A DNA stretch of 64,000 nt from Ephemerocybe angulata (Eukaryota > Basidiomycota > Agaricomycetes > Agaricales > Psathyrellaceae). Positions 10,488 through 21,569 of the stretch are shown piece by piece (positions within the stretch are counted from its first letter, which is position 1; every line of letters starts with the position of its first letter). Position numbers and translations under genes: made by a program. The DNA lies in contig JAACJK010000166.1 in the NCBI GenBank assembly GCA_013368325.1, positions 434,001 through 498,000 of the forward strand, in the 5' to 3' direction. The notes beneath the pieces were generated by a model, which searched no databases, was not told the origin of the DNA, and worked only from the letters and a program-made list of their open reading frames with translations.

Positions 10488-12888
10488 ATGGAACAGCATC
10501 GCCAATCCACTGTTACCTCCAAGTTTGTTGCAATCTATACCAAGCTCCTTCAAGGGACACCGCCTGCTCAATTAGATGCTAAAGGAGATGCCCGACAACT
10601 GTTCTCCGATTTACTGGACTTGAAAGTTGATTCCGCATTCTTGACGGGCGAGCTCCAACAGCTTTCGAAGGATACATGTCTGGGGAGGCTCAAAGTGCGT
10701 ATTGTAGGCTGTGACTGCTTGATCTTTTATCTGAGAAAGTGGAACTCAGTAGCCATTTCTGAACATGCTATTCGACCACTGCCTTCAATGTGCCTCAACG
10801 GCCGTTAATGGCGAAGCTCGAAAGGACCACGCTCTTGAAACGCTCACCATCGCGTCGCGTTGCTGTTTGTCCAAGAACCTCTCGGGATGGGAGGTGATGG
10901 ATCTTATAGCAGGTTCCGTGGGGCAAAGCGACAGCGTATTCAATGTGAGTACCAAGCAATGGCGCCATGATCACTGGCAACTGATGATGTACAACAGGAC
11001 TTCACTTCGATGCTGAGTACTATCATCGGAGACGAAAGTGCACTAGGCGAGCTTCTTGTCTCTACCTGACCGTCCTTATGTTTCTAAATCGTCCTCCTAT
11101 CTAGCCTCAACACGCCATCGAGCTCTTCGCTTGGGCTTTGTTTTTGTCTGCACGATCAGTCAGTTGAGCCCGGGCGCTTACTTCTTGCGTCGGAATTTAT
11201 TTCCTTCAATCGTAACTGTATGTCATTCTTTTTGGATAATGGAGTACACTCACTCATGAATAGTGCTCTGTAGTTCGTTAAGAGTCGCGAGACAGAGGCA
11301 TTCGTGATGGACGCCGCGTTGTTTCTAGCCATCCTGGCCAACTACCACAAATCTGATGCTGCAAGGATGAACCCATACCTCAAGCGCATCAAGGAGTGCC
11401 AGGATGACGAATTCATGCGAAAGATATGCCGTTCAATAATACCTCCCATTGACAAGGCAGTTAAGTGAGTTGGCTCGCTGTTGCACTCATCTATTTGGCT
11501 AAAGCAGGATGGCCAACAGAGCATACACCTCGGACGAGTCGCTCCAGGGCACAGGAGTCGGGGCGACTCTCACCTCTTTACTGCGACCCGACCGCCTTAT
11601 GTCTCGATTACGGTCCAATTCTAACCTGAGATCCAAGACACCAGTAGATGGGCAGCCTCAGTTGAGAATCAGTTGCTCACATTTATTGACGAAGCTGATA
11701 ACTTCCTTCCAGACCTATCGCACAGGCTGTTGCACTCTTGCCAATATACGAGTTTATGGCGGGGAATCCGACCTTCACAATTATCCTTCTAGAAGACCTC
11801 GAGAACACCCCTTCCCCATGGATCTCAAGCTTCTTGAGCCTGGCCTCATGGCTGTTTACAAACGCGTCAAGCGCGTCATCCTCTCGGACGATGGCTTATG
11901 CTAGCTTAGTTCTGGAGATGCAGCTAGTGCTTGTCGAAAACGCTTCTGCTATGAATGTGCTGTATACTCGGCCTGCCCCTGGCCTGCAGCTTTGTCAACA
12001 GGTGCGTTACCTCTTTACTTTATGCCCACCTATGCAAAAGGCACTGATCAGCATCAGCGACTGCCTCGACTGCCACATGCACGGGTGGGGAGACCACTCA
12101 TCTGCGATGTGTTAGATTGCTGTAACCTTTGGCTTCGACATAATCTGAATCGGCGGCTAGCCGCTCCTTCTTACTCTAAGTGCGTTTGGATTTGCCATAG
12201 AACAGTATGGTACTTGCAGAGGGAGCGGTTGAGACTAGGTACGGTGGTTCAAATTTCTGTCGAACCTGTGCTGACGATCTTGGCGGAAGACTACCATTGG
12301 AAGGAGTTGTGGGTCTCTGTGCTGGGCCTTTTCAGCTTCTTAGCGGGAAAGATCGACACATTGCTTACAACTGGCGGCATTGGGCAGCTCATCTTGGACG
12401 TACGTTAATAGCAGACTCGTCGAGTTTACTTACGAAGAGTGTTGTAGAGCTTAGCCTTTCTCGACGCTGCAGTAGGGTTCTCGGAATCGTACCTACCCAC
12501 ACCGCACGCTGTACATGAGCTCGTATACGAGCTCGTACGGAACTCAGAGTCCCTCGAGAAACAGCGGGGGATCCTCGAATCGGTCGAAGCGTCGCCTCGG
12601 GATAGTGATGCGCTGCAACACCTTCTCGACATTACGTTTTTCTACAAGGAGAAGATACTTGCAACCGGAACGGCCACAAAGGAAGCATCAGATGTCTTCC
12701 GGATCATAATCCAAGAAATAGAGCTTCATGGTCTGCACCGTCCAGATACAAGAACAGATAGAGAGCCCTCGTACGCACATCCTTCCGTTGCCCCAGACAT
12801 GCCCCTAACTTTTAGCATCAGAATCAGGGCCGAAGAGGTTCTGGATTTCGCGCGGCACGCGTGCAGTGATGGGCTCGGCTTGGCGTGA
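10488..12888 (+). CDS. ARMH3 homologue (DUF1741 armadillo-like Golgi protein)
   Basis: Eleven exons (10488-10694, 10753-10944, 10998-11037, 11105-11217, 11274-11464, 11508-11660, 11713-12001, 12058-12238, 12290-12399, 12448-12770, 12816-12888) sum to 1872 bases, 623 residues. Resemblance to human ARMH3/C10orf76 runs the whole length: DLLDLKVDSAFLTGELQQL near the start, AALFLAILANYHK in the middle, GRPLICDVLD, YHWKELWVSVLGLFSFL, and ESYLPTPHAVHELVYELVR late. In animals ARMH3 works at the Golgi with GBF1 and PI4KB; the fungal role is inferred only. Exon 4 is entered in phase 1 from donor 11038, the only choice that keeps family similarity. No single exon would be recognised alone, so automated gene finders may have broken it up. 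Confidence 0.8.
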
Positions 12889-12891
12889 CAG

Positions 12892-12899
12892 TGACGTCA
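12892..12899. promoter_or_regulatory. TGACGTCA bZIP (ATF/CREB) palindrome upstream of GCV2
   Basis: A perfect TGACGTCA inside GTGACGTCAC, four bases past the ARMH3 stop and 338 bp upstream of the GCV2 start. The remaining gap (12900-13236) is C/T-rich near the start codon and holds no other recognisable element. Confidence 0.45.
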
Positions 12900-13236
12900 C
12901 GCGGCGCTCCGAGGATCCGAGCCACGAAGAAAAAGTTTTTGTCCGAGTATCAAGGCCAGAGTCAAGATAAGGCGACGGCGCACACTTTGTCCTCCTTCCG
13001 ACTTTCCAAAAAAATAGAGTCCTCCTGCCAGATATCTGTTGCGAATTATCCATCCATCGCGCCCTTTTTCTCTGCGCTTTCTCGACGCCCAAATGGCCCA
13101 CCGCTGATTATTCCCGAAATCAGGCTATTTCCCTTCGATAAGCCTTGACTCGGTGAATGGGCTTTTTCAAGGTGCTCGCTCGCGGGAGTCGCCTTCCCGT
13201 CCAGCCCCATCCTTTCCCTCACTTTATACAGCGGCC

Positions 13237-16200
13237 ATGCTGCGTCTCCGTTGTGTGCAGAGGTTCCCTCGCTTCCAGAACCAGAGGGCGCTACCTCTCG
13301 CTCGCGGTCTCGCTAGTCTGAAGCAGCCTTCTTCTCTCTTCACCCCCTTGGACACTTTCCAGGAGCGACACATCGGCCCGGATGACACAGAGACGAAGAG
13401 CATGCTCAAGAACCTGGGGTACACATCCATGGACGACTTCATCGCAGCTACCGTACCCCCTAAGATTCGTATTCCTGGCTCCATCGTCAGCAACGACTCG
13501 ATACCTGCACTAAGCGAGTCAGAGCTTCATGCCAATGCTAAAGCTCTGGGAAGCCAGAACAAATCTTTTCAAAGTTTCATTGGCATGGGTTACCACACTG
13601 CCGTCGTCCCACCAGTCATTTTGCGCAATGTATGGAATCGCCCTCCACTATTTTTCACGCCCCTTACACGTCGTCCCGCCAGGTAATGGAGAACCCTTCA
13701 TGGTATACCCAATATACCCCATACCAGCCCGAGATCGCTCAAGGTATGTCAACTGTCATGGCGGCGTTTAAGCTCGTTCTAATTTTAGCACAGGGCGTCT
13801 CGAGTCTCTTATCAACTTCCAAGCCATGGTCATGTCGCTGACCAGCATGGACATTGCCAACGCGTCTCTCCTCGACGAGGCAACTGCAGCAGCTGAGGGC
13901 ATGGTCATGGCCGCCGTTTCCGCTCCGAAGAAGCGAACCTTCATCGTGGACTCTGCCGTCGCGCCTCAAACTCTTGCTGTTGTGGAGTCGCGTGCCAAGG
14001 GGTTCAAGGTCAAGATTGTCGTTGGCGATGCATCTGCATTGGTGAATGATGCTGAGCTTAAGGGTGACATTTGCGGTGTCCTCGTGCAATACCCTGATGT
14101 CGATGGAAACATCAAGGACTGGGCATCTCTCGCAGAGACTACCCACGAGCTGGGTGGACTTGTGGTTGCTGCTACCGATCTTCTCGCGTTGACCAAGTTG
14201 AAGGCTCCTGGTGAATGGGGAGCTGATGTTGTCGTTGGAAACACTGCCCGCTTCGGTGTCCCTGCAGGATACGGTGGCCCTCATGCTGCCTTCTTTGCCG
14301 TCACCGACAAGCTCAAGCGAAAGATGCCTGGCCGTCTCATCGGACTCAGTAAGGATGCACAGGGAAAGCCTGCATACCGGCTAGCTCTGCAGAGTAAGTT
14401 CGCGATGCTGTTCGTCTCGAATCTTCTGTTGACCGACCGTTCTTCCAGCTCGTGAACAGCACATTCGTCGCGAGAAGGCTACCAGTAACATTTGCACCGC
14501 ACAGGCGCTGCTTGCGAACATGGCCGCAATGTATGCAGTGTACCACGGTCCTGACGGACTTCAACGCATCGCCAACAAGGTCCATGGCTTCACCCAGGTC
14601 TTCAAATCAGCAGTCGAACCTTTCGGCTTCAAGGCCGAGAACGCGACTTTCTTCGATACCCTGACCCTGGATGTTACCGGCGCCGTCTCGAACGCTGATG
14701 CTGTCCACTCAGCCGCAACAGGGGCAGGCATTAACCTTCGCCGCATCGACGATAAGCGCGTCGGTGTAACCTTCGACGAGAGCGTAACGCCCGCCGACTT
14801 GGTCAACTTGATCAATGTCTTCGCTGCTGCTTCGTCCAAAGCCTCCGTCGCTCTCTCCGACTTGGTTGAGCCCACCAAGTCCGCGATCTCCCCTGGACTG
14901 CAGCGCACATCCAAGTTCCTCCCTCACCCGGTCTTTAACAAGCACCACTCCGAAACCGAGATGTTGCGATACATTAACCACCTTTCGTCGAAGGATCTCA
15001 GTCTCACTCACTCCATGATCCCCCTTGGCAGCTGCACGATGAAGCTCAACAGCACGAGCAGCATGATACCCTTAACGTGGCCCGAGTTCAGCAACGTCCA
15101 TCCCTTCGCTCCCCACGACCAGGTCAAGGGCTACCTGACCATCATCAAGGAGCTTGAAGAAGATCTCTGCAAGATCACCGGCTTCCACTCCGCCTCGCTC
15201 CAACCCAACTCTGGTGCGGCAGGAGAGTACGCCGGTCTATGTGTTATCCGGGCCTTCCATGAGTCTCGCGGTGAGGGACACAGGGATGTTTGCTTGATTC
15301 CTCTCAGCGCCCATGGAACCAACCCTGCCGTACGTATCTTGCTTTTGCATCCCAGTTCCATCTGCTAACCATTCCTCCTTCAGTCCGCCCACCTCGCTGG
15401 CCTGAAGGTCGTTTCCGTCAAGGTACACAATGACGGCAATCTTGATCTCGAGGACCTGAAAGCCAAGGCCGAGAAGCACAAGGACAACCTCGCAGCCTTC
15501 ATGGTACGATGCCTTGGAGCTATTTAAAATTCTGGAATGAACCTTACGATATATGTCACAGATCACGTACCCTTCAACCTTCGGTGTTTTCGAGAGCGGC
15601 GTGCAGGATGCTTGCAAGATCATTCATGACAATGGCGGCCAGGTCTACCTCGACGGCGCGAACCTAAACGCTCAGGTTGGCCTCACCAACCCTGCTACGT
15701 GCGGCGGTGATGTTTGCCATCTTAACCTGCACAAGACTTTCGCCATGTGAGTTGCTCCCCAATTCGTGTGAGGGAGCTCTACTGATCAGAATCAACAGTC
15801 CCCACGGTGGAGGAGGACCCGGAGTTGGCCCCATCTGCGTTGCAGAACACCTCGCGCCCTTCCTTCCAGGACATGCCATGCTCCCTGAACAAGGCACACA
15901 GGCCATCAAAGCCGTTGCCGGCGCACCCTTCGGCAGCGCATCCATCCTTCTGATCTCCTGGGCGTACATCAAGATGCTCGGCGGCAAGGGCCTTGCAGAC
16001 TCGTCCAAGATCGCGCTGCTCAACGCGAACTACATGGCCAGCCGCCTCGCACCGTATTACACCCTCCGCTACAAAAACGAGAACGGGCGCGTTGCGCACG
16101 AGCTCCTCATTGATCTTGCAGAGTTCGACAAGTCGGCCGGGCTCAAGGTCACAGACTTTGCGAAGCGTCTCCAAGACTACGGCTTCCACCCGCCGACGTG

Positions 16201-16616
16201 CTCGTGGCCCATCTCGACGTGTATGCTCATCGAACCTACAGAGTCTGAGACCCTTGAAGAGCTCGACCGCTTCTGCGAGGCTATGATCCAGATCCGTAAG
16301 GAGGCAGACGATATCATTTCTGGCAAGCAGCCTCGGGAAAATAACCTTTTGAAGAACGCTCCTCATCCTGTCTCTGTCATTTCGCTCCCCGAAGACCAGT
16401 GGAACAGGCCTTACTCCCGCGAGACTGCCGCGTTCCCTGTTGCCTGGCTGAAGGAGAAGAAGTTCTGGCCCACCGTTGGCCGACTCGACGATGGTACGCG
16501 CTTTCCTCCTTATCTGCATTCAAGATCAAGATGCTCACACCCATTCCTTTGCAGCTTACGGAGATTTGAACCTTATCTGCGACTGCCCTTCCGTAGAGGA
16601 AGTGGCGTCTAACTAA
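13237..16616 (+). CDS. GCV2: Glycine dehydrogenase (decarboxylating), P-protein, mitochondrial
   Basis: The PLP-dependent P-protein of the glycine cleavage complex, which decarboxylates glycine onto lipoyl-H-protein in mitochondria. Eight exons (13237-13629, 13683-13743, 13794-14393, 14449-15329, 15384-15503, 15562-15746, 15799-16493, 16555-16616) give 998 residues. The N-terminus ([14 protein letters not shown], rich in Arg and lacking acids) looks like a mitochondrial presequence. Family blocks are [53 protein letters not shown] and the PLP-lysine region [18 protein letters not shown]. An upstream in-frame GTG is not used. Glycine dehydrogenase is a known neighbour of the agaric A mating-type region. 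Confidence 0.97.
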
Positions 16617-16852
16617 TCCTAGACTCTGTAGACTTTCCTTCTTTATAGATTTCGGGCTCTCTATTCCTCTAGACGAATCATTCATGTCCCATTACGACGC
16701 GCTGCTCAACCAAGCGCTACTCACTCATTCACATTCACTAGTCGCTGTATCTCTAGACATTATCTATTCACTCTCTTCGTTTCCTTACCTTTTCTTTGTC
16801 GGGTTTCCGGATGTTAATGTTCAATTGAACTTGCTCTGTCTGTTCTTGCTAT

Positions 16853-19093
16853 TTAATCGATAGATTTGGAACTACTCGAAACTAATTTACGATACAGCTC
16901 CGGGAAACGCTTTTGAATCTGGGCAAGGACCTCGCCTTCCGCCCTCGCGTTCTTCGCGAACTTGCGGAGGATGTTCAACGTCTCCAACGACGGCTTCATC
17001 CCCGTCTGGGGCAGGTCCTGGATGACGAGTTTGCGCGCCATGTCGAGCTGCCCGCACCGACACAAACACTCGACGAAAGTGTTCCAATTGTGAAGGTCGA
17101 ACGTGAACCCGTCTCGGCTAAGCTTGCGCCAGATAATGGTGGCGGTATGCACATCCTTGTTCCACCCACACCCGTCGAGGATGTTGCTGACCGTCACACA
17201 GTTGAAGTTGCCCGTGAGGTACATCAGCTCCCAGACCCTGTACGCATCTCCGAAGCAGCCTAGGCGCTGGTAGGTGTTGATGAGTTGGGTGAGGAGGGTG
17301 GCGTCAGGACTGAGCCTCGCGTCCAGCGACAGGAAGTCGTGCGTTCGGCGCGTCGCTAGGACGAGGTCATCGCGGAACTTCGTGTCGGGATCCCCTTCTC
17401 GATTCAGCTTGGTCGCGAGTTGTCCGATCTGGGTCAGGAGGATGGTGTACACCTTCCCCGTGATCGTCAGCCCCTGCTGCCTCATCTTCTTGACAATGGC
17501 AAAGTAGTCTTGGATAGACGGAACGTAGTGGCGGCCAAACTCCTTCTTAGCAAAGTGCTGCAGGACGATAGCGTAGCCCTCCTCGTCCAGAACGCCGTCC
17601 CAATTTTCCACCGCGTCCATAATTTGTTCGGGGTCCTCGCAAATCTGGATGTTGAGACATGTAGCGGCCGCTGTGATAGCACTGGCGCGGGTGTCGATTT
17701 TGTACGCCTCCATGTCGCTCATGAGCTCTGTTGCAATGAAGTGGTACTTTGCGGCATCCTGGTTGCGCGAGAGCAGTCGGAAGAGGCTGTGGAAGACGTT
17801 GTCGTCGGGCGCACGCGAGGAACGTTTCAAGAATTTTGGTGACGGCTCCGAATCTCCTGGCGGACAGGAGGCGCGGAGGTCGCGGTAGAGGACCAAAGCC
17901 TTCTCGATAAGGTCGTCGGACGGCTTCCGCGCCATTTGGCGCCAGAGGCAGCGCAGGATCGGTGCGATCAATCCCGAGTCCAAGCGTGGGGTAGAAGCCT
18001 TTGCGGCTTCGTACAGGCGCAGTGCTTCAGGGATATGGTCAGCTCTGCAGCAATTGCCAATTACATTTGTCCAGTGTCGGATATCGCAAGTGACGCCCAA
18101 CTCCTTCTGGGCTATTTCGACGTCGGCAAGGGTGTGGGAGTATTGCAGGATGTGGCGGAGGGCTTGCGATTTGTCGCCTGCTGGGGATGAGTTGAAGAGG
18201 TCGCAGGCTGCTTTGACTCCCGATGTTTGGGCTGTTCGAGCTAGCTTGCTGGCGAGAACACCTGACCCTTGGCTGTCTTTCGAGCGCACTTCGTACATAT
18301 TTCGAACTTGCTGCCCAGACGCATTCAACCCCACCTTATCGAACAGGCTGGTGAGAAGGTTCGACGTTGACTCGCTGTACGGGATCTTCCACGACTCGAT
18401 TAGGTCTAAGAGGGGCGTAAAGGCATCGGGGGTGGGGGTTTGCTTTTCGTCCTGCAAAGAGTTCCAGAAGGAGCGAATGAGGACGTTGGCGATTTCCGCG
18501 TTGGGTCGGGCACCCAAACGGTGCATCCCGGTTGCCGTGTCGTGAACGAACATATAGGATTCTTTGTCGACAGCACCGCGCAGGAGGATGGCGAAGAGTT
18601 CGGCGGTGGGGGTGAATGCGCCGGGCAATTTGGGCATCTTTGCGAGCAGGCTGAGTCCTACTCGGGGAGGAGCACGCTCCGCGAGCGCTTCTATGATGGT
18701 GGTGTACATGTCTAGGGTTGCCTTCGTCTCGAATACGGGCTCGAGGTCGTGAAGGAGCTCTTCGACGCGCTGCATGTCTTCCGGCCGACCCGACTGAGCG
18801 AGACTCCGGAGCATATTGACGACATGTTCCTTCTGCAGCGGCTGTTCAACCTGAGACGTATGTCTCAGCTTCCTGAAGTCCTGGACGAAGGTGGGGTATA
18901 GTGTGTGGATGGTCGACGGCTCTTGCGCTGTTTTGAGCTGGTCTGCCAGAGCCTTCAAGGTGCCGGGGAGGTCGTTCTTGGTTGCGACGGAGAGTGCGCG
19001 GCGTTGGGCGGGTTCCCGGGGCACATTGGGGATGGCAGACCTGGGGAACTGGCGGAGGGTGCTATGTCGTATCAGGCGCCTGCCCAGAAACAT
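16853..19093 (-). CDS. Mitochondrial PPR-repeat protein
   Basis: A single-exon frame of 746 residues, unusual among its intron-rich neighbours. The N-terminus MFLGRRLIRHSTLRQFPR is basic and hydroxylated, like a mitochondrial presequence. The rest is helical pairs with the rhythm of pentatricopeptide repeats, for example GKVYTILLTQIGQLATKL, NTFVECLCRCGQLDMARKL and TLLTQLINTYQRLGCFGDA near the C-terminus. PPR proteins bind organelle RNA and act in processing, stability or translation. It is not close enough to a named yeast PPR protein to give a symbol. It ends convergently with GCV2, 236 bp apart. Confidence 0.75.
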   Translation of the reverse strand: MFLGRRLIRHSTLRQFPRSAIPNVPREPAQRRALSVATKNDLPGTLKALADQLKTAQEPSTIHTLYPTFVQDFRKLRHTSQVEQPLQKEHVVNMLRSLAQSGRPEDMQRVEELLHDLEPVFETKATLDMYTTIIEALAERAPPRVGLSLLAKMPKLPGAFTPTAELFAILLRGAVDKESYMFVHDTATGMHRLGARPNAEIANVLIRSFWNSLQDEKQTPTPDAFTPLLDLIESWKIPYSESTSNLLTSLFDKVGLNASGQQVRNMYEVRSKDSQGSGVLASKLARTAQTSGVKAACDLFNSSPAGDKSQALRHILQYSHTLADVEIAQKELGVTCDIRHWTNVIGNCCRADHIPEALRLYEAAKASTPRLDSGLIAPILRCLWRQMARKPSDDLIEKALVLYRDLRASCPPGDSEPSPKFLKRSSRAPDDNVFHSLFRLLSRNQDAAKYHFIATELMSDMEAYKIDTRASAITAAATCLNIQICEDPEQIMDAVENWDGVLDEEGYAIVLQHFAKKEFGRHYVPSIQDYFAIVKKMRQQGLTITGKVYTILLTQIGQLATKLNREGDPDTKFRDDLVLATRRTHDFLSLDARLSPDATLLTQLINTYQRLGCFGDAYRVWELMYLTGNFNCVTVSNILDGCGWNKDVHTATIIWRKLSRDGFTFDLHNWNTFVECLCRCGQLDMARKLVIQDLPQTGMKPSLETLNILRKFAKNARAEGEVLAQIQKRFPELYRKLVSSSSKSID

Positions 19094-19314
19094 TCATGCG
19101 TGTCACCTCTAGAACGGTCAGCAGAGGCCATGGACACGCGGAAGCACTGCTCACAGGTTAGACGCGCCGTGATGACACAAAACTAAAGTCCAATTCGCGA
19201 GAAAATACCGTCAACGTGTCCAGTGCCGTGGGAAAACGACACATCCTCGCCAGCTCATTTCAGCGAGCGTCTCTTACTCCTTCCCTCCACCGTCACTCTT
19301 TATTATCCCCCGCC
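19094..19314. promoter_or_regulatory. Divergent promoter, PPR protein / SEC61-gamma
   Basis: The 221 bp between two divergent start codons, with a C/T-rich run next to the SEC61-gamma start. No named motif is recognised. Confidence 0.45.
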
Positions 19315-19744
19315 ATGTCCGACAAAGTTCATGAATTCATTGAGGTCCCCCAGCAGTTCTTCCACGATGGCCAACAGGTGCGTTCAGCCGCTCTGGAGCA
19401 CCCCGACGGCGGACTGACATCTCCTTAGTTCTTGACACGGTGTACAAAACCTTCACCAAAGGGTTAGCATTGGTCTTCAGGAGCCCAGCTGCTCGAAAAC
19501 TCATACTTTCTGCCCAGAATTCGCCTCGATCTGCAAGGCTGTCGCCATTGGTTTCGCGGTTATGGGATTCATCGGCTACTTCGTTAAGCTTATTCACATC
19601 CCAATGTGCGTCACACCTTCCATTACTCCCCATACCTTTACTGACTGTCCCTTTCTTCTTCTAGAAACAATATCCTTGTGTGCGTATCAACCCTCGTGAA
19701 GACCCGTTCTTCGGCTGACCTTTCGATCCAGTGGTGGTGCTTGA
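19315..19744 (+). CDS. SSS1: Protein translocon subunit SEC61-gamma (Sss1)
   Basis: The small tail-anchored subunit of the ER Sec61 channel. Five tiny exons (19315-19377, 19429-19462, 19518-19605, 19665-19679, 19732-19744) give 70 residues, the expected family length; two exons are only 15 and 13 bases. The protein has the amphipathic helix [14 protein letters not shown], then [20 protein letters not shown], a single membrane span [20 protein letters not shown] and the ending NNILVGGA. SEC61 is among the genes reported near the A mating-type locus of agarics. Confidence 0.95.
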
Positions 19745-19944
19745 TTGTACTATTCGTTATTTGTGTGTTATTACCTACCTTTCTATTCTGTATAATGCTA
19801 CCACTGGATATACCCGCGACTACCTCCATTCTGCAAGAGCCCGCTCCACTCGCTTCCAGCCTCCCACAGCACCTCCTTGCGAAACCGGTGCACATCTCGT
19901 GTCCTCAGGGACTTACGCGACGGCATGGCTGCATGAGATGCAAT

Positions 19945-21569
19945 TCATTGCACATTTCGTCTATCTACAGCAATGGATGGCGTAGTTGTCCGTACGAGAA
20001 GGTCCGCAGAGTCGACGAGCTCATGTGCAGTATGGACTCCTGGCCCGTTCCCTGCCTCTGGGTCCAACTTCCGCTTTCTCTTCCAGAAGCTCCATGCAAG
20101 GAAGAGTTCCTACAGCGAGTGTGAGCCCGTTCGAGGTTAGTCGAGTAGCAATTGGACTTACTTTTGAAGATCCAAAAACGACTGCCACAGCAAGGGGAAC
20201 TAAGGACAGGCTCGTCACATAGTCTTCACATTTGAAGCAAACTCAGGACGCACCTCCTGCCTGGATCATAAATGGCCATACTGGGACTTTAGGGTACGAT
20301 ACGAAAGCGATTCCAGCACTGCAATAGATCGGGTTAATTCCTGGGAGGAAGAAGGAGCTTTGAGGAGCATACCTGATTGTAATGAGAGCATAGAAGTTAA
20401 ATAATACAAGCCTCGTCACTATTATCGGCGAGATGCTGCGATTGACGAGTGGGAACCCAGAAGAGATTTGGCGCGACATAAAGAAGTAGCGGGCGCCAAT
20501 AGCGACTGGATTTACGGTCAAAGCTGATAAGCGGGGGTGGCGTGGGCGCTTACTTTCGAAGCCGAACGTTATACCGGCAGCTATCGAGCTGAAGGCCGGG
20601 GTTCCCCAACGGCTACTGGAGAAAGGGTAAGTGCGAGGTTGTGCAGTGGTGAAGGTGGATGGGCATACAATGGGCTTTTGTAATACGTGCAATATAATCC
20701 GTTCGCTGCGTGCACGTATTCGGGGAAGCGAATTTGGAACTGAAAGGAGGTTGTCAATGAGACGCGACACGAATATTCCGTGGTAAGTGCGACGTACGAC
20801 GGCAGTAAGGATTGTGAATACTATAAATATCATATACGGGGTAGCTAGTTTCTATCAGGCACAGCACCAGATTCAGATTCATAACTCCCGTAAAGAAAGG
20901 GTGCCACTTACAATCAACATAAGCGTGGAGCAGGATCTCTGATTTCTCTGAACGTCCGGTTGGAAGAACAGCGACCATATCTATATCGCACCCACGTCAG
21001 TCAGTCATATTCAGTTGCAGATTGGAGGCCCGCCAAGCCCGAAGCTAAACGCACCTGGAGCACAACAATTAGGCTGGAAGTAGCGCACCTAGCATAACGG
21101 ATTTATCAGCATAGATACTTAGAAAGATAGATGCTGGTGTCAGTCCACCCACATAGGCAGCGTCCCATGCATCAGCGCCGACTGCACATAGCACAGCTGC
21201 GCACTCGCAGCGTTTGCAGACTTTCCGGCGTAGAACCTGCAGCACCAGTGTGGTTGATTGTCAGATGACAGAATAAAGAAGGATGGGCAGAGAAGAGAAC
21301 GCGTACAGTAAACAGGAGGAGATAGAGTAGAGGGACCAGGTGCAGAAGAGGTTTATGATAGTGGGGTGGTAGACGGTGCTCTTCGAGATGACACACGTCG
21401 CGACGATGAAGGGGAGCAGGACGTGGCCGCCTGCAATGTGCAGCGTGAGGTATGCGGGGGAGAGGGACGAGAGATCCGGGGGCGGGGTCCCATCGATTCC
21501 TGCGCACAGACATATGAGCTTGAAGAGAAAACATAGAGATAGGGGTGACGCACTGAGAACGACGGACAT
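19945..21569 (-). CDS. Seven-TM membrane protein, Agaricomycete-type family
   Basis: Twelve exons on the minus strand (21569-21554, 21499-21307, 21236-21153, 21088-21055, 20980-20912, 20851-20798, 20739-20687, 20615-20554, 20517-20373, 20318-20254, 20199-20162, 20109-19945) give 325 residues with every phase consistent. About seven hydrophobic spans are seen, including AYLTLHIAGGHVLLPFIVA, ATSSLIVVLQIWSLFF, TPYMIFIVFTILTAV, VLFNFYALITI and PLAVAVVFGSS, followed by AWSFWKRKRKLD and a hydrophilic tail. The layout resembles the large, uncharacterised seven-span families expanded in mushroom genomes. GPCR-like topology is possible but no pheromone-receptor (STE3) signature is present, so I do not propose a mating-receptor role. 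The exon model comes from frame and family rhythm only. Confidence 0.6.

Noticed and set aside
13153..13236. N-terminal extension of glycine dehydrogenase
   Set aside because: It starts at GTG, and the ATG at 13237 begins a good mitochondrial presequence.
19945..21569. Pheromone receptor of the B mating-type system
   Set aside because: The protein has seven spans but none of the STE3 family sequence patterns, and no pheromone precursor (short frame ending CaaX) was found nearby.
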